The translations under genes and the position numbers were made by a program. A DNA stretch of 13,387 bases from NCBI GenBank assembly GCA_964445985.1, contig CAYUMU010000125.1:1-13387 (forward strand), given 5' to 3'. Of the stretch, positions 5,768 through 13,215 are shown piece after piece (position 1 is the first letter of the stretch; the number at the start of each line of letters is the position of its first letter). The stretch is from CAYUMU01 sp964445985. Its GTDB lineage: Bacteria; Planctomycetota; Planctomycetia; Pirellulales; S012-138. The notes beneath the pieces were generated by a model that saw only the letters and a list, made by a program, of their open reading frames with translations, was not told the DNA's origin and searched no databases.

Positions 5768-8404
5768 ATGCGGAACCTGCTTTCCCGCGTTCTGGTTGGC
5801 TTGAGCCTGGTGGCGGCGGTTCCGCTGCTGGTGGTTGCCGCGGCGGCCGCCGACGCGCCGCTGACCTTTGAGAAGCACATTCGGCCGATCCTCAAGGCCA
5901 ATTGCTTTCAGTGCCACGGCGAAGAGCCCGAGTTGCAAGGCAACTTCGACGCGAGGTTGCGGCGACTGCTGGTGAAAGGGGGCGATTCGGGGGCTGCCTT
6001 GGCGCCGGGCGAACCGGCCAACAGCGTGCTGCTGGCCCGGATCGAGGCGGGTGAAATGCCGCCTGGCGAAAAGAAGCTAGCGACGGCCGAGGTGGAAACC
6101 ATCCGCCGCTGGATTGCGGCCGGCGCGCCCACGGCCGGGCCTGAGCCCGAATCGATTGGCGCGGGCATGTTGTTTACCAGCGAGGATCGCAACTTCTGGT
6201 CCTTCCAGCCGATTGCCGATCCGCCGGTGCCGGCCGTTGCCCAAGCAGAGCAAGTGAGCACGCCGATCGATGCCTTTTTGCTGGCCAAGCTGGAAGAGCA
6301 AGGGTTTGGATTTTCACCCCAGGCCGACCGTTACACATTACTTCGCAGGGCGACGTTCGACCTGCTAGGCCGCCCGCCATTGCCGGAAGAAGTTGCCGCG
6401 TTCACGGCCGACGAAGCCCCGGATGCCTATGATCGCTTGATCGAGCGGTTGCTGGCCTCGCCCCAGTATGGCGAACGCTGGGGCCGGCATTGGCTCGATA
6501 TCGCCGGCTATGCCGACAGCGAAGGTTACACCGAAGCCGATAGTCTCCGCCCTTACGCGTATAAGTATCGCGATTATGTGATTCGCTCGTTCAACCACGA
6601 TTTGCCGTTCGATCAGTTCGTGGTTGAGCAGTTGGCTGGCGATGAATTGGTGGGGCCGCCGTATGCCAATCTATCGCCAGAGGCGGCCGAGAAGCTAACT
6701 GCGACCGGCTTTTTGCGGATGGCTCCCGATGGCACCACGGAAACCCCGCCTGAGATGGCTCCGCTGGCGCGGAACGATGTCGTGGCGCAAACGGTGCAGA
6801 TCGTTTCGACTTCGCTGCTGGGGCTCACCGTGGGCTGCGCCCAGTGCCACCACCATCGTTACGACCCCATCTCGCAAGACGACTACTACCGCTTCCGCGC
6901 GCTGTTCGAGCCCGGCTTGAACCCGGCCAAGTGGCGGATTCCCAACAACCGCCGGGTCTCGCTGTTCACCAGCGCCGAAAGGGCGGCGGTGGCCGACGTG
7001 GATCAGCGGGTGCTGGAAATCTCCGCCGAGCGGCTCAAGAAGCAAGACGAACTGATTGCCGCGGTCTTGGAAAAAGAGCTTGCCAAGCTGCCCGACGATG
7101 TTCGCGAAGACGTGCGGGCCGCTTTGGCCGAGCCAGTTGCCAAACGCACGGCCCAGCAAAAGGCGCTGCTCAAGAAGTACCCGAGCACGAACGTCACGGC
7201 CGGCAACTTGCGGCTATTCGACAAAACGGCCGAAGCCCAGTTGCTAGAGTACACCAACCAGATCAATCAGTTGCGGGCAACCAAGCCTACCGAAGATTTC
7301 ATCCGGGCGTTTACCGAAGACCCCACCGCGGTGCCCACCACGTATCTGTTTCATCGAGGGGACCACGAACAGCCGCAGCAGGCGATTGCTCCCGACGAGC
7401 TTTCGATTTTGGAAATGTGCGGTTCATCGGCGGAAGTGCCCGAGAAAGATCCCAGCCTGAAGACCACAGGGCGACGTCTGGCGTATGCCCGGCATTTGAC
7501 GAGCGGATCGCATCCGCTGCTGGCCCGGGTGTGGGTCAATCGGGTGTGGCTGCACCATTTTGGCCGCGGCCTGGTGGCGACCCCGGCCGACTTTGGTTTC
7601 TTGGGTGATCGCCCCAGCCATCCGGAACTGCTCGACTGGCTGGCCCAACGGTTCATGCAAGATGGCTGGAGCACCAAGCGGCTGCATCAGTCGATTATGA
7701 CCAGCGCGGCCTATCGCCAGGGGGTGCGCCGGAATGCCGAGCAAGACGTGGCCGACCCAGACAACCTGTTGCTGGGTGGGATGCGGCCACGTCGCCTGGA
7801 AGCCGAGGCGCTGCGCGACTCGGTTCTCACCATCAGCGGCAAACTCAACCCTCAGCGGTTTGGGCCGGCCGTGCCGGTGATGGCCGACCTGGTTGGCCAA
7901 TGGGTGATCGGCATTGAGAACGCGAACGCCGGTCGCCCTGGCGCGGTGATCGATATGAAGGGGGAAGAATTCCGCCGGAGCATCTACGTGCAGGTTCGCC
8001 GCACGCGGCCGCTCTCGGTGCTCGATACCTTCGATGCCCCGCGGATGGAGCCCAACTGCGAAGTCAGGGCGTCGTCCACCGTGGCCACGCAATCGCTGAT
8101 GCTGCTCAACAGCCAGTTCATTGTGGAACAGGCAGGGTTCATGGCGGCCCGCGTGGCGGCAGAAGCGGGCGACAACCCGGCCGATCAGGCAGGCCTGGCC
8201 TGGCTGTTGGCGTTCAGCCGGCCCGCCACGGCCGAGGAGCAAACCGCCGCGAAAGCGTTCATGGCTGAGCAGCGGCAACTGTTCGAGGAAGCCCTGCAGG
8301 CGGGCGGCAAGGAAAAGGAACCTGCCCAAGTAGCGCGGCGGCAGGCGCTGGCCAGTTTTTGTCATACGCTGCTAAGCAGCAATGCGTTTTTGTATGTGGA
8401 TTGA
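5768..8404 (+). CDS. planctomycete cytochrome-type protein (PSCyt1, DUF1549, DUF1553)
   Basis: An 878-residue exported protein typical of planctomycetes. Order of parts: signal peptide (1-29, ending VVAAAAADA), PSCyt1 domain (about 33-117) with the haem-type motif CFQCH (46-50) and a GEMPPG turn, DUF1549 (about 162-400) with a second motif CAQCH (357-361) followed by HHRYDPISQDDYY, a charged helical linker (about 410-560), and DUF1553 (about 567-870) starting near GRRLAYARHLTSGSHPLLARVWVNRVW. Such proteins are thought to bind c-type haem and are often paired with DUF1501 proteins; the true activity is unknown. ATG 5768 and in-frame ATG 5759 are both possible starts, and the frame upstream to 5549 overlaps the previous gene. 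No DUF1501 gene follows. Length is normal for the family. Confidence 0.93.
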   Translation: MRNLLSRVLVGLSLVAAVPLLVVAAAAADAPLTFEKHIRPILKANCFQCHGEEPELQGNFDARLRRLLVKGGDSGAALAPGEPANSVLLARIEAGEMPPGEKKLATAEVETIRRWIAAGAPTAGPEPESIGAGMLFTSEDRNFWSFQPIADPPVPAVAQAEQVSTPIDAFLLAKLEEQGFGFSPQADRYTLLRRATFDLLGRPPLPEEVAAFTADEAPDAYDRLIERLLASPQYGERWGRHWLDIAGYADSEGYTEADSLRPYAYKYRDYVIRSFNHDLPFDQFVVEQLAGDELVGPPYANLSPEAAEKLTATGFLRMAPDGTTETPPEMAPLARNDVVAQTVQIVSTSLLGLTVGCAQCHHHRYDPISQDDYYRFRALFEPGLNPAKWRIPNNRRVSLFTSAERAAVADVDQRVLEISAERLKKQDELIAAVLEKELAKLPDDVREDVRAALAEPVAKRTAQQKALLKKYPSTNVTAGNLRLFDKTAEAQLLEYTNQINQLRATKPTEDFIRAFTEDPTAVPTTYLFHRGDHEQPQQAIAPDELSILEMCGSSAEVPEKDPSLKTTGRRLAYARHLTSGSHPLLARVWVNRVWLHHFGRGLVATPADFGFLGDRPSHPELLDWLAQRFMQDGWSTKRLHQSIMTSAAYRQGVRRNAEQDVADPDNLLLGGMRPRRLEAEALRDSVLTISGKLNPQRFGPAVPVMADLVGQWVIGIENANAGRPGAVIDMKGEEFRRSIYVQVRRTRPLSVLDTFDAPRMEPNCEVRASSTVATQSLMLLNSQFIVEQAGFMAARVAAEAGDNPADQAGLAWLLAFSRPATAEEQTAAKAFMAEQRQLFEEALQAGGKEKEPAQVARRQALASFCHTLLSSNAFLYVD

Positions 8405-8450
8405 TTTGGTTCGTCGAATAGCACCATGGGTCTCCATGCGTCTCAACACG

Positions 8451-8843
8451 CTAATCGGTTGTGATTAGTTGAAAGTCAACCTGGTGCGTTGCTTCATGTG
8501 AGTCATTCAGAAGCAATTCGATTTCCAAGGTGCCGGGGTGCTGTACCTGGTAGTCGGACAACTCGATGATTAGGTGTCTGATTTTTGCATCGCATGTGAA
8601 ATTAAACCGATGCGGACCGCTCGACGAATTTCCATTCTTGATCACGATGGCCGCTTGTGCATCGGCTTTGTCCCGAATTTCGTCGGCTGAGGCAATCCAG
8701 CAAGAGATTGCAACCATTCGCGGAAGATCAACGGGAAAGCTGTCGACCTTGCGCTCGTTGTAAACATTGAAAATGCTCACGGCATTTGTGTCTCGATCGA
8801 CTGAAAACGATTCGGCCACAATAAAGTATTCAAGTCTAGGCAT
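8451..8843 (-). CDS. hypothetical protein, possibly DUF6941-like
   Basis: A 130-residue soluble protein without signal peptide or membrane segment. It opens PRLEYFIVAESFSVDRDTN and continues with SIFNVYNE; many alternating strands follow, ending with LEIELLLND and a VDFQLI strand. This suggests an all-beta sandwich. The opening resembles a group of small bacterial proteins that I recall as DUF6941, with no known function; that match is from memory. The ATG at 8843 lies seven bases after the stop of the upstream frame at 8851, consistent with an operon with the broken gene. The region is much poorer in G+C than its neighbours (26 of 60 bases at 8581-8640), suggesting acquisition by transfer. 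Confidence 0.7.
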   Translation of the reverse strand: MPRLEYFIVAESFSVDRDTNAVSIFNVYNERKVDSFPVDLPRMVAISCWIASADEIRDKADAQAAIVIKNGNSSSGPHRFNFTCDAKIRHLIIELSDYQVQHPGTLEIELLLNDSHEATHQVDFQLITTD

Positions 8844-8850
8844 GTTCCAC

Positions 8851-9350
8851 TCAACCCAATCTTCTCAGCCTAAGTTTCGACGATCGGATATCCCGGATGA
8901 CTGACGGAATGCGATTTCCAGCATGGAACGCCTTCTTCTCAATCCTGGGAGCCTTTTGCCGTTCCTTCAAGCACTCGCCAGCGACGCGCGGAGCAATGTC
9001 CATTTCGGATATTTTCTTACAAAATCGGGCAAGATCAAACAGATAGTTCTCAGCAAATGCAGTCCAGCGCGGCTCAAGCGCAACCGCCAAACCATTCCGG
9101 CGCAGTTGTAGACGCCCACCGCATCTCTTCGCGGAGTCCAGTCGGGATGGTCGCCACGCATTCTTCCGTGATACCAGTTGATGTCTGGCTGCGAAACATC
9201 AGCGGCCACGTAGTTCTCCCAATCCGTTCCTTGGCGCGTTTGAACCACGATTCGCCGCCGTGGCGTCCCCAGCAAACCAGCTCTTTCAAACGTGGAACTT
9301 CCCGGCCCCTCCTCCACGAAAGTTAAAGTGCTGCGAACGGTGGGTTTCAA
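8851..9350 (-). pseudogene. frameshifted hypothetical gene with an NCAGMVW motif
   Basis: The start is a TTG at 9350 with a good ribosome binding site (AAGGA, 9356-9360, five bases away). The first part reads DWENYVAADVSQPDINWYHG, then RMRGDHPDWTPRRDAVGVYN and CAGMVW, ending near 9090. As given, the frame then stops at 8967 after 127 residues of unlikely composition. Adding one base near 9090 joins it to the frame that stays open to 8851, giving 166 codons ending seven bases before the next gene. That spacing argues for one gene with a one-base loss or sequencing error. The Cys-Ala-Gly motif recalls the catalytic Cys region of NlpC/P60 or similar papain-like proteins, but no matching downstream His motif is evident. 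No slippery heptamer supports programmed frameshifting. The function is unknown. Confidence 0.5.
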
Positions 9351-9371
9351 TAATTTCCTTAACCCCCTACC

Positions 9372-9399
9372 ATACTACTCGTCACTCCCATCCACGCAA
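9372..9399 (-). promoter_or_regulatory. weak promoter candidate for the two-gene minus-strand cassette
   Basis: Read on the minus strand, TTGCGT (9394-9399) and TAGTAT (9372-9377) are 16 bases apart and 22 bases ahead of the TTG start at 9350. The match to consensus is partial, but the position in the 65-base divergent gap with tilS is right. Confidence 0.2.
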
Positions 9400-9415
9400 C
9401 CAGCGCTACCTTCGC

Positions 9416-10453
9416 ATGAGTGAACACCCCTTGGTATCGGCCCTGGTTCAAGCCTGGCCGCCGGATCGGTGGCGCGAGGTTTCGGTGCTGGTGGCCGTCT
9501 CGGGTGGGCCAGATAGCGTAGCCCTGCTCACCGCCGCGGCGCACCTGGCAAAGCAAATCCCCGGCCCTGGCCGCTTGATCGCGGCGCACTACAACCATCG
9601 GCTTCGACCCACGGCCCAGCGCGACGAAGACTTCGTGCGCCAACTCTGCCGGCAGTTGGCGATCCCGCTAGAAGTTGGCACGGCCGAGGCCGGCGCCAGC
9701 CCTGCCGAAGAAGCGACCCGCTCGGCGAGATACGCATTTCTGCAAAGCACGGCCGAACGGTTGGGAGCCCGGTACGTGGCGCTCGGGCATACGGCGGACG
9801 ATCAGGCGGAAACCGTGCTGCATCGCATCCTTCGCGGCACGGGGCTCAAAGGTCTGTCCGGCATGCCCCGCGCGCGTTCGCTCGGCGAGGCCGCCAGCCT
9901 CATCCGGCCGCTGTTGGCTTGCCGCCGCGCCGACGTCCTTGCGTACCTCGCCAGTCTTCAACAAGACTATTGTCACGACGAAACTAACGACGCCCTGCAT
10001 TACACGCGCAATCGCATCCGCGGCGAGTTGCTCCCCCTGCTCGAAGCCCACTACAACCCCGAGGTTCGCACGGCCCTATTGCGGCTGGCCGAACTGGCCG
10101 GCGAAGCCAGCGAAGTGATCGACGTGCTCGCGGCCGATCTGCTAACGCGGCACGTGCCCCGCTCGCCCGCTGCAACCGGCACGCGCCCTGCTCAAGTGAC
10201 CATTGCCTGCGATGGCTTGGAGCGTGCGCCCATGCACGTGGTGTGTGAAATGTTCGTGCTGCTGTGGACGCAGCTCGGCTGGCCACAGCAAGGAATGAAC
10301 CGAGCCCATTGGCAACAGTTGGCGGCCGCCGCCCAGGCTTTGTTCACCCCCCAGTCGCCGCCAGCCGGTCAGCGATTTCACCTGCCCGGCGCGATCGAAG
10401 CGCTCCGCCAAGGCGATCAACTCACACTCCTTCGCGCCAGCCCAGCGCCTTAG
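9416..10453 (+). CDS. tilS: tRNA(Ile)-lysidine synthase
   Basis: Adds lysine to C34 of the tRNA-Ile with CAU anticodon, using ATP, so that it reads AUA and accepts isoleucine; normally essential. The 345-residue protein has the N-type PP-loop VAVSGGPDS (26-34), AHYNHRLRP (57-65), EEATRSARYAFLQ (98-110), GHTADDQAETVLHRILRGTG (124-143) and DETN...RNRIR (188-202). The part after about 265 (MHVVCEMFVLLWTQLGW onward) looks like the middle tRNA-contacting region, and the protein ends soon after, so the separate C-terminal domain of long forms such as that of E. coli is missing or reduced. ATG 9416 is used; the frame reaches back to 9260 but that part is antisense to the preceding gene. It is convergent with priA. 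Identification is secure. Confidence 0.96.
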   Translation: MSEHPLVSALVQAWPPDRWREVSVLVAVSGGPDSVALLTAAAHLAKQIPGPGRLIAAHYNHRLRPTAQRDEDFVRQLCRQLAIPLEVGTAEAGASPAEEATRSARYAFLQSTAERLGARYVALGHTADDQAETVLHRILRGTGLKGLSGMPRARSLGEAASLIRPLLACRRADVLAYLASLQQDYCHDETNDALHYTRNRIRGELLPLLEAHYNPEVRTALLRLAELAGEASEVIDVLAADLLTRHVPRSPAATGTRPAQVTIACDGLERAPMHVVCEMFVLLWTQLGWPQQGMNRAHWQQLAAAAQALFTPQSPPAGQRFHLPGAIEALRQGDQLTLLRASPAP

Positions 10454-10489
10454 CAACGCGAGCCGGGCTTCCCCCACTCCCCACTCGCC

Positions 10490-12772
10490 TCAAAGCATGT
10501 CCAGCGGATCCACGTCGACCATCCACTGCACGTCTTCGGGCGGTTTCAGGTCGCGCGTGACGGCGAGGGCGGCGGCCCGCAGGGCTTCACCGTCGGGGCT
10601 TTGGGCCTGAAGCTGAAATCGATAGTTGCCCCGCAAGCGCGTGATGGGGCAGGGCGCGGGGCCGAGCACCCGGCAGGATTGGACCTCGGCGGTGGCAGCC
10701 CGAAGTTGCGTGGCCAGGTGTTCCGCGAACCCCTGGGCCGAAAGCGCCACCGGCCCGCGAACGACCAGCCGAATCATGCTGGCAAACGGCGGGTAGCCGA
10801 GCATTTCTCGGCAGGGCAACTCCTGCTCGGCGAAGCCTGAATAGTTGTGATGGATGGCCGCTTGGATGATCGGGTGCTCGGGCGAGAAGGTTTGCACCAG
10901 CACGCGGCCTCCCTTGTCGCCGCGGCCCGTTCGACCAGCCACCTGCACCACGAGTTGAAAGGTGCGTTCGGCCGCGCGGAAGTCGGGCAGGTGCAGCGCG
11001 GTATCGGCCTGAACCACGCCCACCAGGGTGACATTGGGAAAGTCGAGCCCCTTGGCGATCATTTGCGTGCCTAGCAGGATTTGCACTTTGCCTTCGCGGA
11101 AGGCCGCGAACGCCTGCTCGTGGCTGCCCGGCTTGGACATGGCGTCGGTATCCATCCGCAGGCAGGTGTAATCCTTGAAGCGGGCTTGCACCTCGTGCTC
11201 CAACCGCTGCGTGCCCAAGCCGCTATAACGGATGCCAGCGAACCCGCAGTGCGGGCATTGCCGGGGCGCTTCGATCTGGTGCTCGCAGTAATGGCACATG
11301 GCCTGTTCGCCCGAGCGATGGAAGGTGAGCGCGATATCGCAGTCGGGGCAGCGCACGGTTTCGCCGCAGGCAGGGCATTGAATGTGCGTGCTGTAGCCGC
11401 GGCGATTGAGCAGCAGAATCACCTGCTCGCCGCGGGCCAGCGTGTTTTCCATGGCCCTGACGAGGGGCCGGCTCAGCGCTCCCCGCTGATGACGGTCGAG
11501 AAACTCCACGCGCAGGTCGATGGTATCCACCACCGGCATGGGTCGCGACAACACGCGATCGGGCATCGAAACCAGCGTGTATTGACCTTGCCGCGCCCGA
11601 TGCCAGGTTTCTAGCGATGGCGTGGCGCTGCCCAGCACCAGCGGCACATCTTCCGCCCTGGCGCGTTCCAAAGCCACATCGCGGGCATGGTAACGCGGGG
11701 CCGACGACTGCTTGAACGAGCCTTCGTGCTCCTCGTCGAGCACAATCAGGCCCAAGTGCGGCGTGGGGGCAAACACCGCGCTGCGCGCGCCCACCACCAC
11801 CGATACCTTGCCTCGCGCGATCTGGTCCCAGTGCCAATGCCGTTGGCTATCGCTCAGGTGGCTGTGAAGCACGGCCACGTTGCCAAACCGGGCGCGAAAC
11901 CGCTGCTTGGTTTGCGGCGTGAGACTGATTTCTGGCACCAGCACAATGGCTTGCCGCCCAAACGACACCACATGCTGGATGGCTTGAATGTAGACCTCGG
12001 TCTTGCCGCTGCCTGTCACGCCGTGCAGCAAGATGGTTTCATGCCGGGCATTATCGAGGGCCGACACGATCGCCGCCAAGGCCGCTTGCTGGTCGGGGTG
12101 CATTTCCAAATGCTGCTCGCGAGCCGCTTGGGCTTCTTGCACCAAGGCCGTGCGAATCCGCTGCGTTTGCAGCTCAACCAGCCCCTTCTCTTTAAGCGCT
12201 TTGATAGGCCCTGAAGTGCAACCGGCCAGCCGAGCCAGGTCGGTTGCCGTCAGCGGTTCGGGCGAATCGGCCAAGGCCTGGAGCGCGGCCAGCTGCTTAA
12301 CGGGCAGTTCCAACTCGTTCAACCGCGCGCGAACTTCGTCGGGCACGCTCAACAACTCGGCCAGCCGCGTGCCGGCGTTGCCTCGCACGGCCGCCGGCAG
12401 CACGGCTTCGAGCACTTCGCCCCAACTGCACAAGTACCGCCGGGCGATCCAGTCGGTGAGCCGCAGCATGGCCGGCGAGAGCAAGCGTTGCTCGTCCACC
12501 ACGCTGGCCACGTCTTTGAGCGCGCGCCGCGTGGCGGGCCTGGTCGCGACTTCCACGCAGTAGGCCACGCGAGTTTGCTTGGCCTGGCCCAGCGGAACCC
12601 GCACGCGCTTGCCGGCAGCGATTTGGCCGGCCAGGTGCGTGGGGATGCGATAGTCGTAGGTTTTGTCGAGCGTGGTGGGAAAGACCACCCGGGCCACCAA
12701 CTCGTGCGACTGGTCATCGACCTCCCAAGCCTCGGCCGCGGTGTCGAACAACGACTGCTGCTTGGAGTTCAT
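10490..12772 (-). CDS. priA: primosomal protein N' (PriA replication-restart helicase)
   Basis: PriA recognises stalled or repaired forks and starts reloading of the replicative helicase. The 760-residue protein has the N-terminal 3'-DNA-binding domain (about 25-125, starting ARVVFPTTLDKTYDYRIP), a winged-helix region (about 150-215), Walker A GVTGSGKT (251-258), DEEH (346-349), GSATPS (381-386), and eight zinc cysteines at 466, 469, 475, 478, 493, 496, 506 and 509. Then come LGTQMIAKGLDFPNV (567-581) and motif VI QVAGRTGRG (610-618), where many homologues have QVAGRAGR. The C-terminal domain ends VDVDPLDML, as in the family. ATG 12772 gives the normal start; the frame back to 12865 lies in a repeat element and adds no conserved residues. 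Identification is secure. Confidence 0.97.
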   Translation of the reverse strand: MNSKQQSLFDTAAEAWEVDDQSHELVARVVFPTTLDKTYDYRIPTHLAGQIAAGKRVRVPLGQAKQTRVAYCVEVATRPATRRALKDVASVVDEQRLLSPAMLRLTDWIARRYLCSWGEVLEAVLPAAVRGNAGTRLAELLSVPDEVRARLNELELPVKQLAALQALADSPEPLTATDLARLAGCTSGPIKALKEKGLVELQTQRIRTALVQEAQAAREQHLEMHPDQQAALAAIVSALDNARHETILLHGVTGSGKTEVYIQAIQHVVSFGRQAIVLVPEISLTPQTKQRFRARFGNVAVLHSHLSDSQRHWHWDQIARGKVSVVVGARSAVFAPTPHLGLIVLDEEHEGSFKQSSAPRYHARDVALERARAEDVPLVLGSATPSLETWHRARQGQYTLVSMPDRVLSRPMPVVDTIDLRVEFLDRHQRGALSRPLVRAMENTLARGEQVILLLNRRGYSTHIQCPACGETVRCPDCDIALTFHRSGEQAMCHYCEHQIEAPRQCPHCGFAGIRYSGLGTQRLEHEVQARFKDYTCLRMDTDAMSKPGSHEQAFAAFREGKVQILLGTQMIAKGLDFPNVTLVGVVQADTALHLPDFRAAERTFQLVVQVAGRTGRGDKGGRVLVQTFSPEHPIIQAAIHHNYSGFAEQELPCREMLGYPPFASMIRLVVRGPVALSAQGFAEHLATQLRAATAEVQSCRVLGPAPCPITRLRGNYRFQLQAQSPDGEALRAAALAVTRDLKPPEDVQWMVDVDPLDML

Positions 12773-12801
12773 CGCGGTTGGGTTCCCAGGGAAACGGATC
12801 G

Positions 12802-12935
12802 GGGTGGCACGCTCTGAGCCCCAGCGAAGGGCGTGGTTGACTCGCTGGCACGGCCAGCGATCCACATTCAGCTTACAACGCAGGCAGCGTGCGATCCATT
12901 TCCAATGGCACTGGCCGAATGCCGGCGTGCCACCC
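12802..12935. repeat. 134-base inverted-repeat element upstream of priA
   Basis: GGGTGGCACGC (12802-12812) and its exact complement GCGTGCCACCC (12925-12935) bound the element. Inside, CGCTGGC-ACG-GCCAGCG (12843-12859) is a perfect hairpin, and CCAGCGA at 12821-12827 can instead pair with TCGCTGG at 12842-12848, so two folds compete. The end sequence resembles dispersed planctomycete intergenic repeats as I remember them. It starts 30 bases before the priA ATG, so the priA promoter lies inside or beyond it. Confidence 0.6.
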
Positions 12936-13103
12936 GCGCGCTAGATGCGGTGGGGACTTGGATGGCGGCGCGAGAGTTGTTGGTAGTGCGGACCTGAAGA
13001 GGCTTATCGAGTGGTGGGCGGGGCGACGTTTGAGGCATGCTTACGCCCCCGTGGCGCAAGCATCCCGCGTAAAAAAATAGCCGCTCGGCAAAAAATACCT
13101 ATC

Positions 13104-13117
13104 GGTTCTGCAGAACC
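13104..13117. promoter_or_regulatory. 14-base perfect palindrome
   Basis: GGTTCTGCAGAACC is fully self-complementary and sits in A+T-rich DNA. It has the size of a dimeric regulator's operator, but no adjacent gene or promoter makes a target clear. Confidence 0.25.
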
Positions 13118-13180
13118 TTTCTGGCAAACTACACCCTGACACATCTCACACATCAAATCACAAACTACACACTTCTCTCT

Positions 13181-13215
13181 CCCTCCCCCTTGATGGGGGA
13201 GGGCCGGGGTGGGGG
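13181..13215 (+). repeat. stem-loop overlapping a four-run G tract
   Basis: CCCTCCCCC (13181-13189) pairs perfectly with GGGGGAGGG (13195-13203) around the loop TTGAT. The right arm continues into further G runs: GGGGG, GGG, GGGG and GGGGG with loops of one, two and one base (13195-13215), a very strong G-quadruplex pattern on the plus strand. No T tract follows, so an intrinsic terminator of the usual kind is unlikely. Similar C-rich/G-rich stem-loops are, as I recall, dispersed in planctomycete genomes. Confidence 0.55.

Noticed and set aside
4924..5901. 325-codon minus-strand frame
   Set aside because: Shadow of the redoxin gene and the start of the cytochrome-type gene; no motif supports it.
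9078..9096. Programmed -1 frameshift in the broken gene
   Set aside because: No X-XXY-YYZ slippery heptamer and no obvious downstream pseudoknot; an indel or sequencing error is simpler.
8923..9111. 62-codon plus-strand frame within the A+T-rich patch
   Set aside because: Antisense to the frameshifted gene, no motif, and weaker context than the minus-strand pair.
10454..10489. Terminator between tilS and priA
   Set aside because: The 36-base gap has no stem followed by a T run on either strand.
12868..13080. Two 63-codon frames, one per strand, near the right end
   Set aside because: They overlap repeat DNA, have no domain, no ribosome binding site and unrelated composition.
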